Positions 43,655 through 51,222 of a stretch of DNA of 64,000 nucleotides are shown here, piece by piece. The stretch's first letter is position 1, and every line of letters starts with the position of its first letter. The DNA is from a virus. The stretch spans positions 1 through 64,000 of the IMG/VR virus record IMGVR_UViG_3300032291_003216; one strand, given 5' to 3'. The position numbers and the translations under genes were made by a program. A model generated the notes under the pieces. It did not search any database and was not told where the DNA came from. It worked only from the letters and a program-made list of their open reading frames with translations.

Positions 43655-43679
43655 GCTACCGGGCCGCATGTCCGGTAGC
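43655..43679 (+). terminator. Hairpin after the 117-aa gene
   Basis: GCTACCGG (43655-43662) and CCGGTAGC (43672-43679), 8-bp arms enclosing a GGGCCGC-like core, 14 bases past the stop. Confidence 0.5.
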
Positions 43680-43750
43680 CGCGGCCGGCGCCCGAATAAT
43701 CGGACGTCGACAGCGGCTAATCCGCAAACAATGACAGGGAGGATCTATCT

Positions 43751-44149
43751 ATGTCGACCGCTACCGATACCGCAGCTGATACCGTTACGCGCCCCGGCGC
43801 CGTCGTTCGCCCCGCTGGATTCACCGCGGCCGACGTCGCCGTCGCCGTGTCGAGCGACTACCCGCCTACCACGCGCGCGGCCTGGCTGTCGCCCGACGGC
43901 GCCGTCGCCGTCTACCGTTCGCTCGGCGACGTCAAGCGCTACGCCGTCGCCGTTATGGTCGACGGCCGCGCTATGCTCGCGTGCAATGGCAACGGCCGAG
44001 AGGCGCGCCGCGCCGCCGAGTTGATCGCGGCCGTGCTGGATGCGGACCACGACGGCCGGGCCCGTCTCACGTCCGGTCGCGACGCCCACAGCACGGTCGA
44101 CGCTATCGGGATCGCGGTAACCCGCGCCGGTTTGCGTCCCGGCTACTGA
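43751..44149 (+). CDS. Early protein of unknown function
   Basis: 132 aa starting MSTATDTAADTVTRPGAVVR, preceded by GGGAGGATCTATCT. Residues 25-120 alternate beta strands and helices (AVAVYRSLGDVKRYAVAVMV; RRAAELIAAVLDADHDG), a compact alpha/beta look. No family recognised. Confidence 0.6.
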   Translation: MSTATDTAADTVTRPGAVVRPAGFTAADVAVAVSSDYPPTTRAAWLSPDGAVAVYRSLGDVKRYAVAVMVDGRAMLACNGNGREARRAAELIAAVLDADHDGRARLTSGRDAHSTVDAIGIAVTRAGLRPGY

Positions 44150-44159
44150 TTCAACCCGC

Positions 44160-44184
44160 GCCGCGGTCCTATCCGGGCCGCGGC
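44160..44184 (+). terminator. Hairpin after the 132-aa gene
   Basis: GCCGCGG (44160-44166) and CCGCGGC (44178-44184), 7-bp arms with a GGG-containing loop, just after the stop codon. No T-run. Confidence 0.45.
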
Positions 44185-44218
44185 TCACCCTACCTACCTA
44201 CCTCCGGAGGATCCTGCT

Positions 44219-45049
44219 ATGCCCCGTCCCCGTCCTATCTCACACCGTTGGCGCGTATCGTGGCGCAATGCCGCGCGTACCCTGAGCGGCGCCGCGCTCG
44301 CCCGTACCGTAGTCGTATGGTCCGGCCCGTCACAGCTTGACGGCGCGCCGATCCTACTCGTCGCGCACGCCGTCACGGCGCCGTCTGAGAATCGAAAGAC
44401 CGGCGATATGCTCCAGCTCTCGATCATGCGCGCGGACATGGATCCAGTCAGCGCGTGGGTCGCGGGGCTGGACGGCGCCGTATGCCCGTCCGCGTGCAAG
44501 CACCGGTCTAAGGCGCGTAACGGCGACGGTACGTGCTACGTGAACAAGGCGCGACTATCGTCCGCGTGGCGCGCTGCGCGTCGCGCCGTTGACGCGGGCC
44601 GCGCCGGTGTCCCGGTCGAATTCTTCAAGGGCGCCCGGCTACGCTGCGGGATGGAAGGCGATCCCGCGGCCGTCCCTCTCAACGTCTGGATCCCGATCCT
44701 CGACGCAGCGCAAGCGCACACGGGCTACACGGCCGCGTGGCGCACGCTACCCCGTGAGTGGTCGCACTACTTCATGGCAAGCGTGGCGAGCCCGGCGGAC
44801 TACCTACGCGCCCGGTCCGCGGGATGGTCCCCGTTCGCCGCATCGGCGAGCGCGACCGATGACGTAGCCTATGCGGCATCCGGCGCGGCCGTATGCCGTG
44901 CGGAGCGCCCCACGGCGCCTATGGCGTGCGTCGATTGTTTAGGGTGCAACGGTAGCCGTTCCTCCGAGACGGGCCGCGCGGGCTTTCACTTGCCGATGCA
45001 CGGCGCTATCGGCGCCGTCGTCCGCAAGCGTAACGATACGGCCGCCTAA
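44219..45049 (+). CDS. Conserved phage protein with Cys/His cluster
   Basis: 276 aa. It contains VVVWSGPSQLDGAPILLVAH, then NRKTGDMLQLSIMR, then DGAVCPSACKHRSK and GDGTCYVN. This combination (WSGPSxLDG, KTGDMxQ, C-x3-C-x-HR, TCYVN) belongs to a phage protein group of unknown function that I recognise only by pattern; the Cys/His set may bind zinc. A second Cys pair, CVDCLGC, lies near the end. GGAGG precedes the ATG. Larger than the other early genes and followed by a strong hairpin. Confidence 0.65.
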   Translation: MPRPRPISHRWRVSWRNAARTLSGAALARTVVVWSGPSQLDGAPILLVAHAVTAPSENRKTGDMLQLSIMRADMDPVSAWVAGLDGAVCPSACKHRSKARNGDGTCYVNKARLSSAWRAARRAVDAGRAGVPVEFFKGARLRCGMEGDPAAVPLNVWIPILDAAQAHTGYTAAWRTLPREWSHYFMASVASPADYLRARSAGWSPFAASASATDDVAYAASGAAVCRAERPTAPMACVDCLGCNGSRSSETGRAGFHLPMHGAIGAVVRKRNDTAA

Positions 45050-45066
45050 CCGTACAACGCAGCGGG

Positions 45067-45091
45067 GCCGCGGTCTACAACGGACCGCGGC
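45067..45091 (+). terminator. Hairpin after the 276-aa gene
   Basis: Perfect 9-bp arms GCCGCGGTC (45067-45075) and GACCGCGGC (45083-45091). No T-run. Same position relative to the stop codon as the other early-gene hairpins. Confidence 0.55.
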
Positions 45092-45172
45092 GCCCGGTCT
45101 ATCTACATGCAAGCCCGGCGCGCCCTACCGGTAACCGGCGCGCCCCTAACTGTCACCAGGGAGAATTGTATC

Positions 45173-45328
45173 ATGCTGTATCACGCTATCGTCGCCGGTC
45201 ACATCGGCGCTATCGCCTTCCTCGGATCCATCCTCGCCGGCGCGCCTGATTCGGCGGCCGTGCTCGTCGCCACCGGCGCAACGCTCGCCGCCTACGCCGT
45301 CTCCCTCGCCGTCGCGGTGCGCGCGTGA
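45173..45328 (+). CDS. 51-aa two-span membrane protein
   Basis: Starts MLYHAIVAGHIGAIAFLGSI with GGGAG upstream (9-nt spacer); a longer frame to 45107 begins without a site and is rejected. Two hydrophobic segments (about 4-23 and 29-49) and an Arg near the C-terminus suggest an inner-membrane hairpin. GTGA overlap with the next gene. Possibly a superinfection or membrane-effect protein; unknown. Confidence 0.6.
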   Translation: MLYHAIVAGHIGAIAFLGSILAGAPDSAAVLVATGATLAAYAVSLAVAVRA

Positions 45329-45588
45329 GTCCGGCGCGGGCGGAGTACCGGGGCACGTCGTGGTCCGGCGCCGCGGACCGGGCCGCAAGCTACGCCGAGT
45401 CGTGCCACGCGCGCGGACACTGGCGCGGAGCGCTCGCCGCGGCGGACCGTGAACGGCGCGCCCGGCTCGAGGCCGCGGAGCTGTACGCGCAAGCGGCCGA
45501 GCTTGCGCGCGTGATCGGCGACGCGGACGGCGCCCGGCGCTACCTCGCCGCGGCCGCTTGGGAGCGCGATTGCGCGTCCGTATTGTAG
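45325..45588 (+). CDS. Small Ala/Arg-rich helical protein
   Basis: 87 aa from a GTG overlapping the membrane-protein stop. Two long helices (ADRAASYAESCHARG; RRARLEAAELYAQAAELARV) resemble a tetratricopeptide-like pair. Function unknown; coupled to the 51-aa membrane protein. Confidence 0.55.
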   Translation: MSPARAEYRGTSWSGAADRAASYAESCHARGHWRGALAAADRERRARLEAAELYAQAAELARVIGDADGARRYLAAAAWERDCASVL

Positions 45589-45595
45589 GCAGCCA

Positions 45596-45622
45596 TTGAC
45601 GCACCTACCGTTACGGTATAAC
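45596..45622 (+). promoter_or_regulatory. Early promoter P1
   Basis: TTGACG (45596-45601) and TATAAC (45617-45622), 15-bp spacer. Shares the 5' context GGCAGCCATTGAC and the ACGGTATA element with the promoter 315 bp downstream, so the similarity is not chance. Precedes the 75-aa gene at 45673. Confidence 0.65.
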
Positions 45623-45672
45623 TAAGACACACCGGCGCCCCGCGCGCCGGCCCTCCCCTCGGAGCACCTGCT

Positions 45673-45900
45673 ATGACCTACAGCATCCGCCAACTTGCCG
45701 GCCTCGACCCGGTCGACGTGGTCGACGGCGAGCCGGTCTACCTCGACAACGAACGCGAGCCGCTCAGCCCTCCCGGCGCGGCGCTCCGCTACGGTACGCG
45801 CTGGCCCCGCGCCCGCGCGGCCCTCGACATGCACGCCGCGCTTGACCGGCTGATCGCCGATCTTGAATCGCTCGGCGCGCCTACTGACGATCCATTCTGA
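45673..45900 (+). CDS. Small acidic early protein
   Basis: 75 aa starting MTYSIRQLAGLDPVDVVDGE, with TCGGAGCACCTGCT upstream. A short beta hairpin (GEPVYLDNEREPLSP) is followed by a helix (AALDMHAALDRLIADLESLG). Driven directly by promoter P1. Unknown function. Confidence 0.6.
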   Translation: MTYSIRQLAGLDPVDVVDGEPVYLDNEREPLSPPGAALRYGTRWPRARAALDMHAALDRLIADLESLGAPTDDPF

Positions 45901-45910
45901 CCGGCAGCCA

Positions 45911-45937
45911 TTGACACCGTGACCGCCACGGTATACC
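45911..45937 (+). promoter_or_regulatory. Early promoter P2
   Basis: TTGACA (45911-45916), 15-bp spacer, TATACC (45932-45937), preceded by CGGCAGCCA exactly as in P1. Located 10 bases after the 75-aa gene and about 20 bases before the start of the next. Confidence 0.65.
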
Positions 45938-45957
45938 TTAGACCCGGAGCAACGAAC

Positions 45958-46257
45958 ATGCCTTCCTTCAGCGACTACGCCGCTCGCACCCCGCACAGCT
46001 ACGGCACCGGCACCGGCTCGACCCGCGGCCTCGCCGGTCCCGCCCCGGCGCCCGTCGCCTACGCACTCACCGATGCCGACGGCGTGCCCGTCCGCCTTCC
46101 CGTCGTCGTCGAATACAAGGGCCGCGGCCTGCTGCTCGACATGGTCGACGGTCCGGACCATATGAGCGGGCCGCACGAGATCGAAGCGCTGGCGGAGCGC
46201 GGCGTCCGGCGCGGCGTCGCGGCGTCCCGCTTCGGCTATCGCACCGTCCCGGCCTAA
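45958..46257 (+). CDS. Small early protein
   Basis: 99 aa from the ATG at 45958 (MPSFSDYAARTPHSYGTGTG) with CCGGAG and an 8-nt spacer. An earlier in-frame GTG at 45919 lies inside promoter P2 and is rejected. The sequence has a Gly/Thr-rich start, a beta-like centre (VRLPVVVEYKGRGLLLDMVD) and an Arg-rich end. Unknown. Confidence 0.6.
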   Translation: MPSFSDYAARTPHSYGTGTGSTRGLAGPAPAPVAYALTDADGVPVRLPVVVEYKGRGLLLDMVDGPDHMSGPHEIEALAERGVRRGVAASRFGYRTVPA

Positions 46258-46266
46258 CGACACCCG

Positions 46267-46295
46267 CCGGGGCGCTTGCCTGAGAGGCGCCCCGG
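46267..46295 (+). terminator. Strong hairpin with pyrimidine tail
   Basis: 9-bp arms CCGGGGCGC (46267-46275) and GCGCCCCGG (46287-46295) followed by TTCCCTTCCC. Best terminator of the early array; ends transcription before the 479-aa gene. Confidence 0.65.
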
Positions 46296-46360
46296 TTCCC
46301 TTCCCTACACGCAACCCCGGCCACATGGCCAGCCTACACGACAATTCGGAGGATGCCTAC

Positions 46361-47800
46361 ATGAATTCCGAGAACCTAATCCGATTCATCCGCGCCGATG
46401 GTACTGAGTCCACCGGCCCCGTGCCCGACATGATGCGCGCCTACGCCCAAGCCGGATTCGTCGGCAAGCTGCTGCCTGTCACGGCGCCCGCCCCCGTCGA
46501 CGACGTCGTCGCAGCTGCCCCGCAGCCCGTCAGCTCGACGCTCCGCCCCGGTGTCGACGTCGACCCCGAGGCCGCCCGTCGCATCGGCGCGGCTGAGAAG
46601 TTCCTCGCCTCGCGCGGCTTCGCGGCGCCGCCGCCATGGTTCGCGGCCGGCACGGAGATGCTGCCCGAGGGCCGCGCCAAGTTCGGTAGCCTCGCTCGCC
46701 GCCACGAGGACCTCCCGAGCTTCGGCGACGCGGCCGCCGCGGTGATCGACACGATCAAGGCCGAGCGCCGCACCGATGTAGTCCTGGGCGACGCCCGCGC
46801 GCTGCGCCTGCTGCCGGACGGCACGGTCACCCGCGGCAAAGCGCCGATGCGCCTTGAGCCCGCCGCCCTGAAGGGCCTGCTCGGCCGCTTCCCCCGTGCG
46901 TTCCCCGGCGCCTGGGAATTCCTGAGCCTGCTCGACCCGGCGACCCGCGCGGAAGCTGTGAACGCGCAGCTGGGCCGCCTACATGAATGGTACGACGACG
47001 ACGCGCGCAACGTGCGCGTGCGCGCCCGCAACCTCGACGGCGCGTGGCAAGCGTTCGCCACGGTCAGCCCGTCGTACCTGCCGATGGACGGTGACAAGCT
47101 GCTGAGCACCTACGTCAGCGCGCTCGAGGGCCTCGGCCTGCCGGACCCGCGCGGCACCGTGGCGTACAACGGCGAGACGACGGACCTCGTGATCCGCGCC
47201 TCGTGGCACGCGCCGCAGAGCTTCCGGCCGTCCGTCGGCGACGTGTTCGAGAGCGGGATCACCGCCCGGTCGAACGACGCCGGCGGTGGGGCGCACCGTG
47301 GCGGGAACAGCTTCACCCGGATCTTGTGCATCAACTGCACGACCGTAGACTTCGGGGAGGGAGCGCTGCGCCGCGTCCACAAGGGCTCAAAGCACAGCGA
47401 CGTGTCCGCGCAGGGCCTCGCCCGCGTACAGTCCGACGTGCGCACGCTCGTGAACCAGAGTGGCGACGCGGCCCGCTTCTTCCTCGACAGCTGGGGCGTG
47501 CTGCGCGAGACGGCGATGGACAAGATCACCGTCGGCGGCAAGCGCCACGACAAGCCGGCCGACTTCCTCAAGGCGCTCGTGAGCAGCGGCGATCTCGACG
47601 CGGACGTGGCCCGCGACACCGTCGTCGAGGCGCTGCTACGCGGCTACGCCGCTGAGCCGGGCGACACCCTGGCCGATGCGTTCAACGCGGTGACCCGCGC
47701 CGCGCACGAGGGCCTGCTCGACGAGGCGCAACGCTGGCGCATGGAGCGCGCCGCTGGTGCGCTGCTCCCGGTCCTCGCCCGCCGCGCTGCCGAAGCGTAG
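46361..47800 (+). CDS. DUF932-like phage/plasmid protein
   Basis: 479 aa from the ATG at 46361 (MNSENLIRFIRADGTESTG), with CGGAGG and an 8-nt spacer; an upstream in-frame ATG at 46325 lacks a site. A central stretch (SVGDVFESGITARSNDAGGG, then NSFTRILCINCTTVDFGEG) matches the DUF932 pattern of a structured core with NS...R..C.N. The rest is helical with no enzyme motif. DUF932-type proteins are common on phages and plasmids, and a DNA-protection or host-defence link is only suspected. Downstream genes have their own promoter. Confidence 0.55.
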   Translation: MNSENLIRFIRADGTESTGPVPDMMRAYAQAGFVGKLLPVTAPAPVDDVVAAAPQPVSSTLRPGVDVDPEAARRIGAAEKFLASRGFAAPPPWFAAGTEMLPEGRAKFGSLARRHEDLPSFGDAAAAVIDTIKAERRTDVVLGDARALRLLPDGTVTRGKAPMRLEPAALKGLLGRFPRAFPGAWEFLSLLDPATRAEAVNAQLGRLHEWYDDDARNVRVRARNLDGAWQAFATVSPSYLPMDGDKLLSTYVSALEGLGLPDPRGTVAYNGETTDLVIRASWHAPQSFRPSVGDVFESGITARSNDAGGGAHRGGNSFTRILCINCTTVDFGEGALRRVHKGSKHSDVSAQGLARVQSDVRTLVNQSGDAARFFLDSWGVLRETAMDKITVGGKRHDKPADFLKALVSSGDLDADVARDTVVEALLRGYAAEPGDTLADAFNAVTRAAHEGLLDEAQRWRMERAAGALLPVLARRAAEA

Positions 47801-47834
47801 CGCTACCCGTCTGGGGGAGGTCCGACCCCTCCCC

Positions 47835-47863
47835 TTGACGATACCTTACCGCCTCGCTATCTT
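47835..47863 (+). promoter_or_regulatory. Early promoter P3 with consensus 17-bp spacing
   Basis: TTGACG (47835-47840), 17 bp, TATCTT (47858-47863). The predicted start of RNA is near 47870, so the message would have almost no leader. It serves the run of small genes ending at 49807. A short GC-rich hairpin at 47814-47834 ends the preceding gene. Confidence 0.65.
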
Positions 47864-47881
47864 CAGGACATGGAGAACGAC

Positions 47882-48217
47882 ATGCACCCCGCCACGCTGG
47901 AGACGCTCGAAGCGCTCCGCCACCTGACTCCATCCGATGTGATCTTCGCCTACGCTGGAGCCCGCGGCTGCGCCTGCGGATGCCGCGGCGACTACGCCTA
48001 CCGCACCGCGGACCACAAGGGCGCCCCGCTCGAATTCATCGGCCGCCCGATGTTCGACGACGAGGTCGACCCCGCCGCCGTGGCGGAGCGCCTCACCACG
48101 ATCCGCAACCTCGACCCCGCCGATGTGATCTTCACGTCTGACGCGACGGGCTTCGGCACCCGCCACATCGTCGTCGACACCCGCGCCCTCACGTACATCC
48201 TCCGCACCACCGTCTGA
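47882..48217 (+). CDS. Early protein with Cys pair
   Basis: 111 aa from the ATG at 47882 (MHPATLETLEALRHLTPSDV), preceded by GGAG with a 6-nt spacer. A second ATG at 47870 lies at the expected transcription start and could be read as a leaderless start. It contains GCACGCRG and two similar segments (LTPSDVIFAYA; LDPADVIFTSD) about 70 residues apart, an internal repeat. Function unknown. Confidence 0.6.
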   Translation: MHPATLETLEALRHLTPSDVIFAYAGARGCACGCRGDYAYRTADHKGAPLEFIGRPMFDDEVDPAAVAERLTTIRNLDPADVIFTSDATGFGTRHIVVDTRALTYILRTTV

Positions 48218-48231
48218 ACCTGGAGCCTGAC

Positions 48232-48489
48232 ATGTCTTCTGATCTCGCCTTCTTCCGCAACGCCTTCATCCGCGCCGCCGGTAGCGCCTTCCCGCAGGAG
48301 TCGGCCGTCGACCCCGACGAGGCCGGCGCGATGTTCGACGAGTGCATGGCCCTGCCCGCGGACCAGTTCATGTCTCGCCTGCTCGACCTGATCCGCAACG
48401 CGCACGAGGCACCGAGCTGGCGCGTGCAGTCCGCCGTCGCCCTCGTCACGAACCTCGCCGAGGCCCGCCACCTCGTTGGTCAGGAGTAG
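48232..48489 (+). CDS. Small protein, tandem paralogue copy 1
   Basis: 85 aa starting MSSDLAFFRNAFIRAAGSAF with TGGAGCCTGAC. It shares the layout F-I-R-A-A/L-G, FP, then A..(M/W)FDE, then L.R...L with the next protein. Helical. The pair likely arose by gene duplication. Confidence 0.6.
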   Translation: MSSDLAFFRNAFIRAAGSAFPQESAVDPDEAGAMFDECMALPADQFMSRLLDLIRNAHEAPSWRVQSAVALVTNLAEARHLVGQE

Positions 48490-48492
48490 CCC

Positions 48493-48753
48493 ATGAACCG
48501 CGACATCAAGTATCACCGCAACGAGTTCATCCGCCTCGCTGGCGCGTCGTTCCCTCCTCGCGAGGGCCTCGGCCCGTTCGAGGAGGCGGCCGACTGGTTC
48601 GACGAGAGCCTGACGCTGACGAACCGCAGCCTGCTCGACCGCGTCGCCCGCCTCGCCGAATGGTCGACCTGCACCACCGGCGAGACGGCGCGCGACCGCG
48701 CCGCGCTGATCATCCACCTCGTTGGCGCCCGCCTCGCTGAGCGTGCTGAATGA
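48493..48753 (+). CDS. Small protein, tandem paralogue copy 2
   Basis: 86 aa starting MNRDIKYHRNEFIRLAGASF. EFIRLAGASFPP and WFDESL align with FIRAAGSAFPQ and MFDECM of the preceding gene. It ends ARLAERAE and overlaps the next gene by ATGA. CAGGAGTAGCCC is its ribosome site. Function unknown. Confidence 0.6.
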   Translation: MNRDIKYHRNEFIRLAGASFPPREGLGPFEEAADWFDESLTLTNRSLLDRVARLAEWSTCTTGETARDRAALIIHLVGARLAERAE

Positions 48754-49055
48754 TCGGCGCCGTCGACACCGGGCGCGGCCCGACCGTGCGGGAGCTTCTC
48801 GCCGAGGAGCTGGAGCGTGACGCAGACGCCGTCGAGCTTCGCTACCTGCACGCGCAGATCGAGAAGGCGGCGCACATGCTCCAGCTGCACGTCGACGCGC
48901 AGCGCGAGCGCATGGACGCCGCCGGGGAGCACGCCGCCGGCATGGTAGCCGGGCTCGAGGATGGGATCCGCGAGCTGCGCTGGCTCCAGCAGGCGGGCGC
49001 CGTCTACCGCGCGGCGTGGGTCGAGCAGGTCGCCGCCGTGCGGGGCCTCGCATGA
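48750..49055 (+). CDS. Coiled-coil early protein
   Basis: 101 aa starting MIGAVDTGRGPTVRELLAEE. Long amphipathic helices with heptad spacing (EKAAHMLQLHVDAQRERMDAAG; length kept short here). ATGA overlaps on both sides. Unknown function. Confidence 0.55.
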   Translation: MIGAVDTGRGPTVRELLAEELERDADAVELRYLHAQIEKAAHMLQLHVDAQRERMDAAGEHAAGMVAGLEDGIRELRWLQQAGAVYRAAWVEQVAAVRGLA

Positions 49056-49171
49056 TCGCGCTGCTCGGCCTCATCCCGCCGGCGATCCTCATCGCCGGGT
49101 ACACGGTCCTCCTCATCGCTATGCGCATGCCCGCCGCAAACTTTCACGACCCCAACGAAGGTGACCAATGA
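49052..49171 (+). CDS. 39-aa membrane peptide
   Basis: Reads MIALLGLIPPAILIAGYTVL through to a polar tail ending NEGDQ. The first 24 residues form one hydrophobic span. ATGA overlaps join it to both neighbours, which supports real translation. Too short for most callers; function unknown. Confidence 0.6.
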   Translation: MIALLGLIPPAILIAGYTVLLIAMRMPAANFHDPNEGDQ

Positions 49172-49602
49172 CTGAACGCCGCGCCCACTTCATGCTCTCG
49201 GCAGACGACGACCACGCTATCGCTACCATCAGCGTAGACGGGCTCAGCGCCGCGAGCGTCTCCCGCTCGGGTCGCAGCGAGGGCGAGGCTATCGCGGCCG
49301 CGCTCCGCGCCCTCGCCGACCATGTCGACGGGGACCGCCGCGCTCGGCGCCGCCTCGAACCCTCGACGTGGATCCGCCTGTCCGCCGACGTGGACGTCAA
49401 GGTGCCGACCGCCGAGCTGAACCGCGCCCGCATGCTCGAAGCCTCCGCGCAGGAAGGCAACCGGCAGGCCCTCATCGAAGCCTCGAAGATCACCGTGGGC
49501 TGGATGTACACTGCCCTCGACGACCCGGACGCCCGCAACTGGCAGGCGTTCGACTGGGCCCTGGTCGACGACTGCGACCCCACCGACTTCCCGAGCGCCT
49601 GA
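49168..49602 (+). CDS. Early protein of unknown function
   Basis: 144 aa starting MTERRAHFMLSADDDHAIAT. The N-terminal half is a short beta/alpha domain (SEGEAIAAALRALADHVDG). A helical middle and acidic C-terminus (WALVDDCDPTDFPSA) follow. Coupled to the membrane peptide. Confidence 0.55.
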   Translation: MTERRAHFMLSADDDHAIATISVDGLSAASVSRSGRSEGEAIAAALRALADHVDGDRRARRRLEPSTWIRLSADVDVKVPTAELNRARMLEASAQEGNRQALIEASKITVGWMYTALDDPDARNWQAFDWALVDDCDPTDFPSA

Positions 49603-49603
49603 C

Positions 49604-49807
49604 ATGCAGCCGCTCCCGCTCGGAGAGATCATCATCGACTACACCAACTGGAAGGGCGAGCGCCGCGAGCGCCACATTCTGCCGCGCACCCTGTGGTTCG
49701 GGACGACGGAGCATCACCCGGAGCCGCAGTGGTTCATCCTCGCCCTCGACGTCGAGAAGGGGAAGACGCGCGACTTCGCGCTGCGTGACATTCACAGCGT
49801 GCGATAG
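49604..49807 (+). CDS. Small WYL-like beta protein
   Basis: 67 aa. IIIDYTNWKGERRERHILPR followed by WFGTTEHHPEPQWFILALD and FALRDIHSV has the arrangement of the short single-domain proteins related to WYL ligand-binding domains (YxNxxGExxxR, then strands with W...A.D). It could sense nucleotides or modulate a host regulator; the family call is tentative. Last gene of the plus-strand early array. Confidence 0.55.
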   Translation: MQPLPLGEIIIDYTNWKGERRERHILPRTLWFGTTEHHPEPQWFILALDVEKGKTRDFALRDIHSVR

Positions 49808-49815
49808 ACCGGAGA

Positions 49816-49832
49816 CGGAGCACCATGCTCCG
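49816..49832 (+). terminator. Hairpin at the end of the early array
   Basis: CGGAGCA (49816-49822), 3-base loop, TGCTCCG (49826-49832), 9 bases after the stop codon. Confidence 0.5.
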
Positions 49833-49884
49833 CCCCCGGCCCCCCGTCTCACACACAGCGTAACGACGCATCGCCGGAACGACA

Positions 49885-49917
49885 ACGGCCCCCGAAGCAG
49901 AGCGCCTCGGGGGCCGT
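49885..49917. terminator. Bidirectional terminator between early array and replication operon
   Basis: Perfect 11-bp arms ACGGCCCCCGA (49885-49895) and TCGGGGGCCGT (49907-49917), 11-base loop. It sits between converging operons ending at 49807 and 50007. Confidence 0.7.
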
Positions 49918-50006
49918 ATCGCGTCTTAGGGTAGTCTCAGGCGCAGCTCCGCCGGAGCGGGGAGGAACCCACCACGGAGCCGCGATCTGTCACGCGACCC
50001 GGTCCA

Positions 50007-50624
50007 CTATCCGGACGTGCGCTGGCCCGCAACGATGCGCGCGAGGCGCTCGTCGAAGTCGACGTCGACCTTGACCACTGTCTCCGTCGTGGTCGCCGCC
50101 TTCGTCGCTACCTCGACGAGGCCGCACCGGTCGAGCACCAGCTCCGCCGCCTTCAGCCGGTCCTTCGGTGTGACTGCGTCGTCGTTCATCAGGTCGACGA
50201 GGGTGGAGAGGGCCGCCTCGGCGGCGTCCTCAAGCTCCTGGCCGAGGCTCCGGCGCCGCAACTCCCGGCCCTTCTCGATGCTGGACTTGATGCCGGGATC
50301 CTCGGACCACTGCCACACGATGTGCGGCCGCAGCTTGAGCCGGCGCGACACATCGCGCACCGTGTACCCGGACGCGAGGAGCTGGCACGCGACGGCCCGC
50401 GTCTCGGGGTCGGATGCGAAGCGCGTCTGCTCGGCGAGCATCTCGACGACTTCCTGCTCCGCCGAAGGCCGGACCACCCGCGCCAGCTGTGCGCCGCCCA
50501 GCGGGGCGCTCGGGGCCGCGTCGCCCGGCTTCACGAGCCGAGGCAGCACGGGCTTCGTGGGCTTCGCTGCGGGGGCCGGCGCGTCGTCCTCGCCGTCCTC
50601 GATGTCGTCGTCTTCGTCGCGCAT
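50007..50624 (-). CDS. Terminase small subunit-like DNA-binding protein
   Basis: 205 aa. An acidic N-tail is followed by a helix-turn-helix at about residues 78-110 (ACQLLASGYTVRDVSRRLKL), then a helical part with KSSIEKGRELRRRSLGQELE and RLKAAELVLDRCGLVE. This matches small terminases and related phage packaging regulators. The ATG is bounded upstream by an in-frame stop, so the start is fixed although no strong ribosome site is present. It is far from the large subunit at 32.3 kb. A replication-linked DNA-binding role is the alternative. Confidence 0.6.
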   Translation of the reverse strand: MRDEDDDIEDGEDDAPAPAAKPTKPVLPRLVKPGDAAPSAPLGGAQLARVVRPSAEQEVVEMLAEQTRFASDPETRAVACQLLASGYTVRDVSRRLKLRPHIVWQWSEDPGIKSSIEKGRELRRRSLGQELEDAAEAALSTLVDLMNDDAVTPKDRLKAAELVLDRCGLVEVATKAATTTETVVKVDVDFDERLARIVAGQRTSG

Positions 50625-50670
50625 GCTGAGGTTCTACCATGCTGGCAACCCCTCGACCACAACGACGAAC

Positions 50671-50713
50671 GGCTCCCCAACGATGCCACAGAGTGTGGTA
50701 TCATCGAGGAGCC
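50671..50713 (-). promoter_or_regulatory. Imperfect palindrome with TGTGG core
   Basis: Outer arms GGCTCC (50671-50676) and GGAGCC (50708-50713), inner arms CCACA (50686-50690) and TGTGG (50694-50698). It lies in the 94-bp gap between two minus-strand genes and contains the ATACCACA half-site also found at the 41.1-kb repeats. It may be an operator or an attenuator. Confidence 0.5.
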
Positions 50714-50718
50714 GGCGG

Positions 50719-51222
50719 CTACGCTGACTTCTGACGCAGAGCGACGCGACGCACCGCGAGCTTGTGCCGTAGGTGGACCTCGCAGAACGTGCCCCGCACG
50801 CCTGCGATCTTGAAGCGGGCCCCTGCGTTGCAGGCCATGACCCCGCCGCCGGAGCGCCCCGCGCAGGTGTACGACCCGTTGCGCAGCTCGACGCCGGGCA
50901 CCTCGTAGTACCACGGCACGTCGCGCGACGCGGTCACGATGCGCCGGCCGAGGGCCTTGGCGAGGCGCGCCACGCCCTCGTGCGGCAGCGTCTCCAGCAG
51001 CGCGATGGCCGCCTTGACGTGGCGCACGAGCACGGGCCTCTTCGCGATGTGCAGGCCGGCGAGGAGGGCGAGCGCGTCCCCTTCGACCTGCGACCAGAAG
51101 AGGCACAGCTGGGCCTGGCGCGGCCCGATGCTGACCTCGACGTAGTCCGGTAGCGGGTAGAACTCCCGCACCGGAACGCTCGCCAACGAGAACGGCAGCG
51201 GGTCGAGGAGCGACTCAGCCAC
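50719..51222 (-). CDS. Unknown protein downstream of the helicase-like gene
   Basis: 167 aa. The GTG at 51222 has GAGGG with a 5-nt spacer and is chosen over a TTG at 51234. It is helical in the first half (LALLAGLHIAKRPVLVRHVK; AIALLETLPHEGVARLAKAL) and holds Cys residues in GSYTCAGRSGGGVMACN and FCEVHL, possibly a zinc site. It overlaps the DUF927-type gene by 8 bases. A replication accessory is likely by position. Confidence 0.6.
   Translation of the reverse strand: MAESLLDPLPFSLASVPVREFYPLPDYVEVSIGPRQAQLCLFWSQVEGDALALLAGLHIAKRPVLVRHVKAAIALLETLPHEGVARLAKALGRRIVTASRDVPWYYEVPGVELRNGSYTCAGRSGGGVMACNAGARFKIAGVRGTFCEVHLRHKLAVRRVALRQKSA

Noticed and set aside
41000-49900. CRISPR array or anti-CRISPR operon
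   Set aside because: No regularly spaced repeats with unique spacers were seen; the three repeats at 41.5 kb are unevenly spaced. Small early genes alone are not evidence of anti-CRISPR activity.
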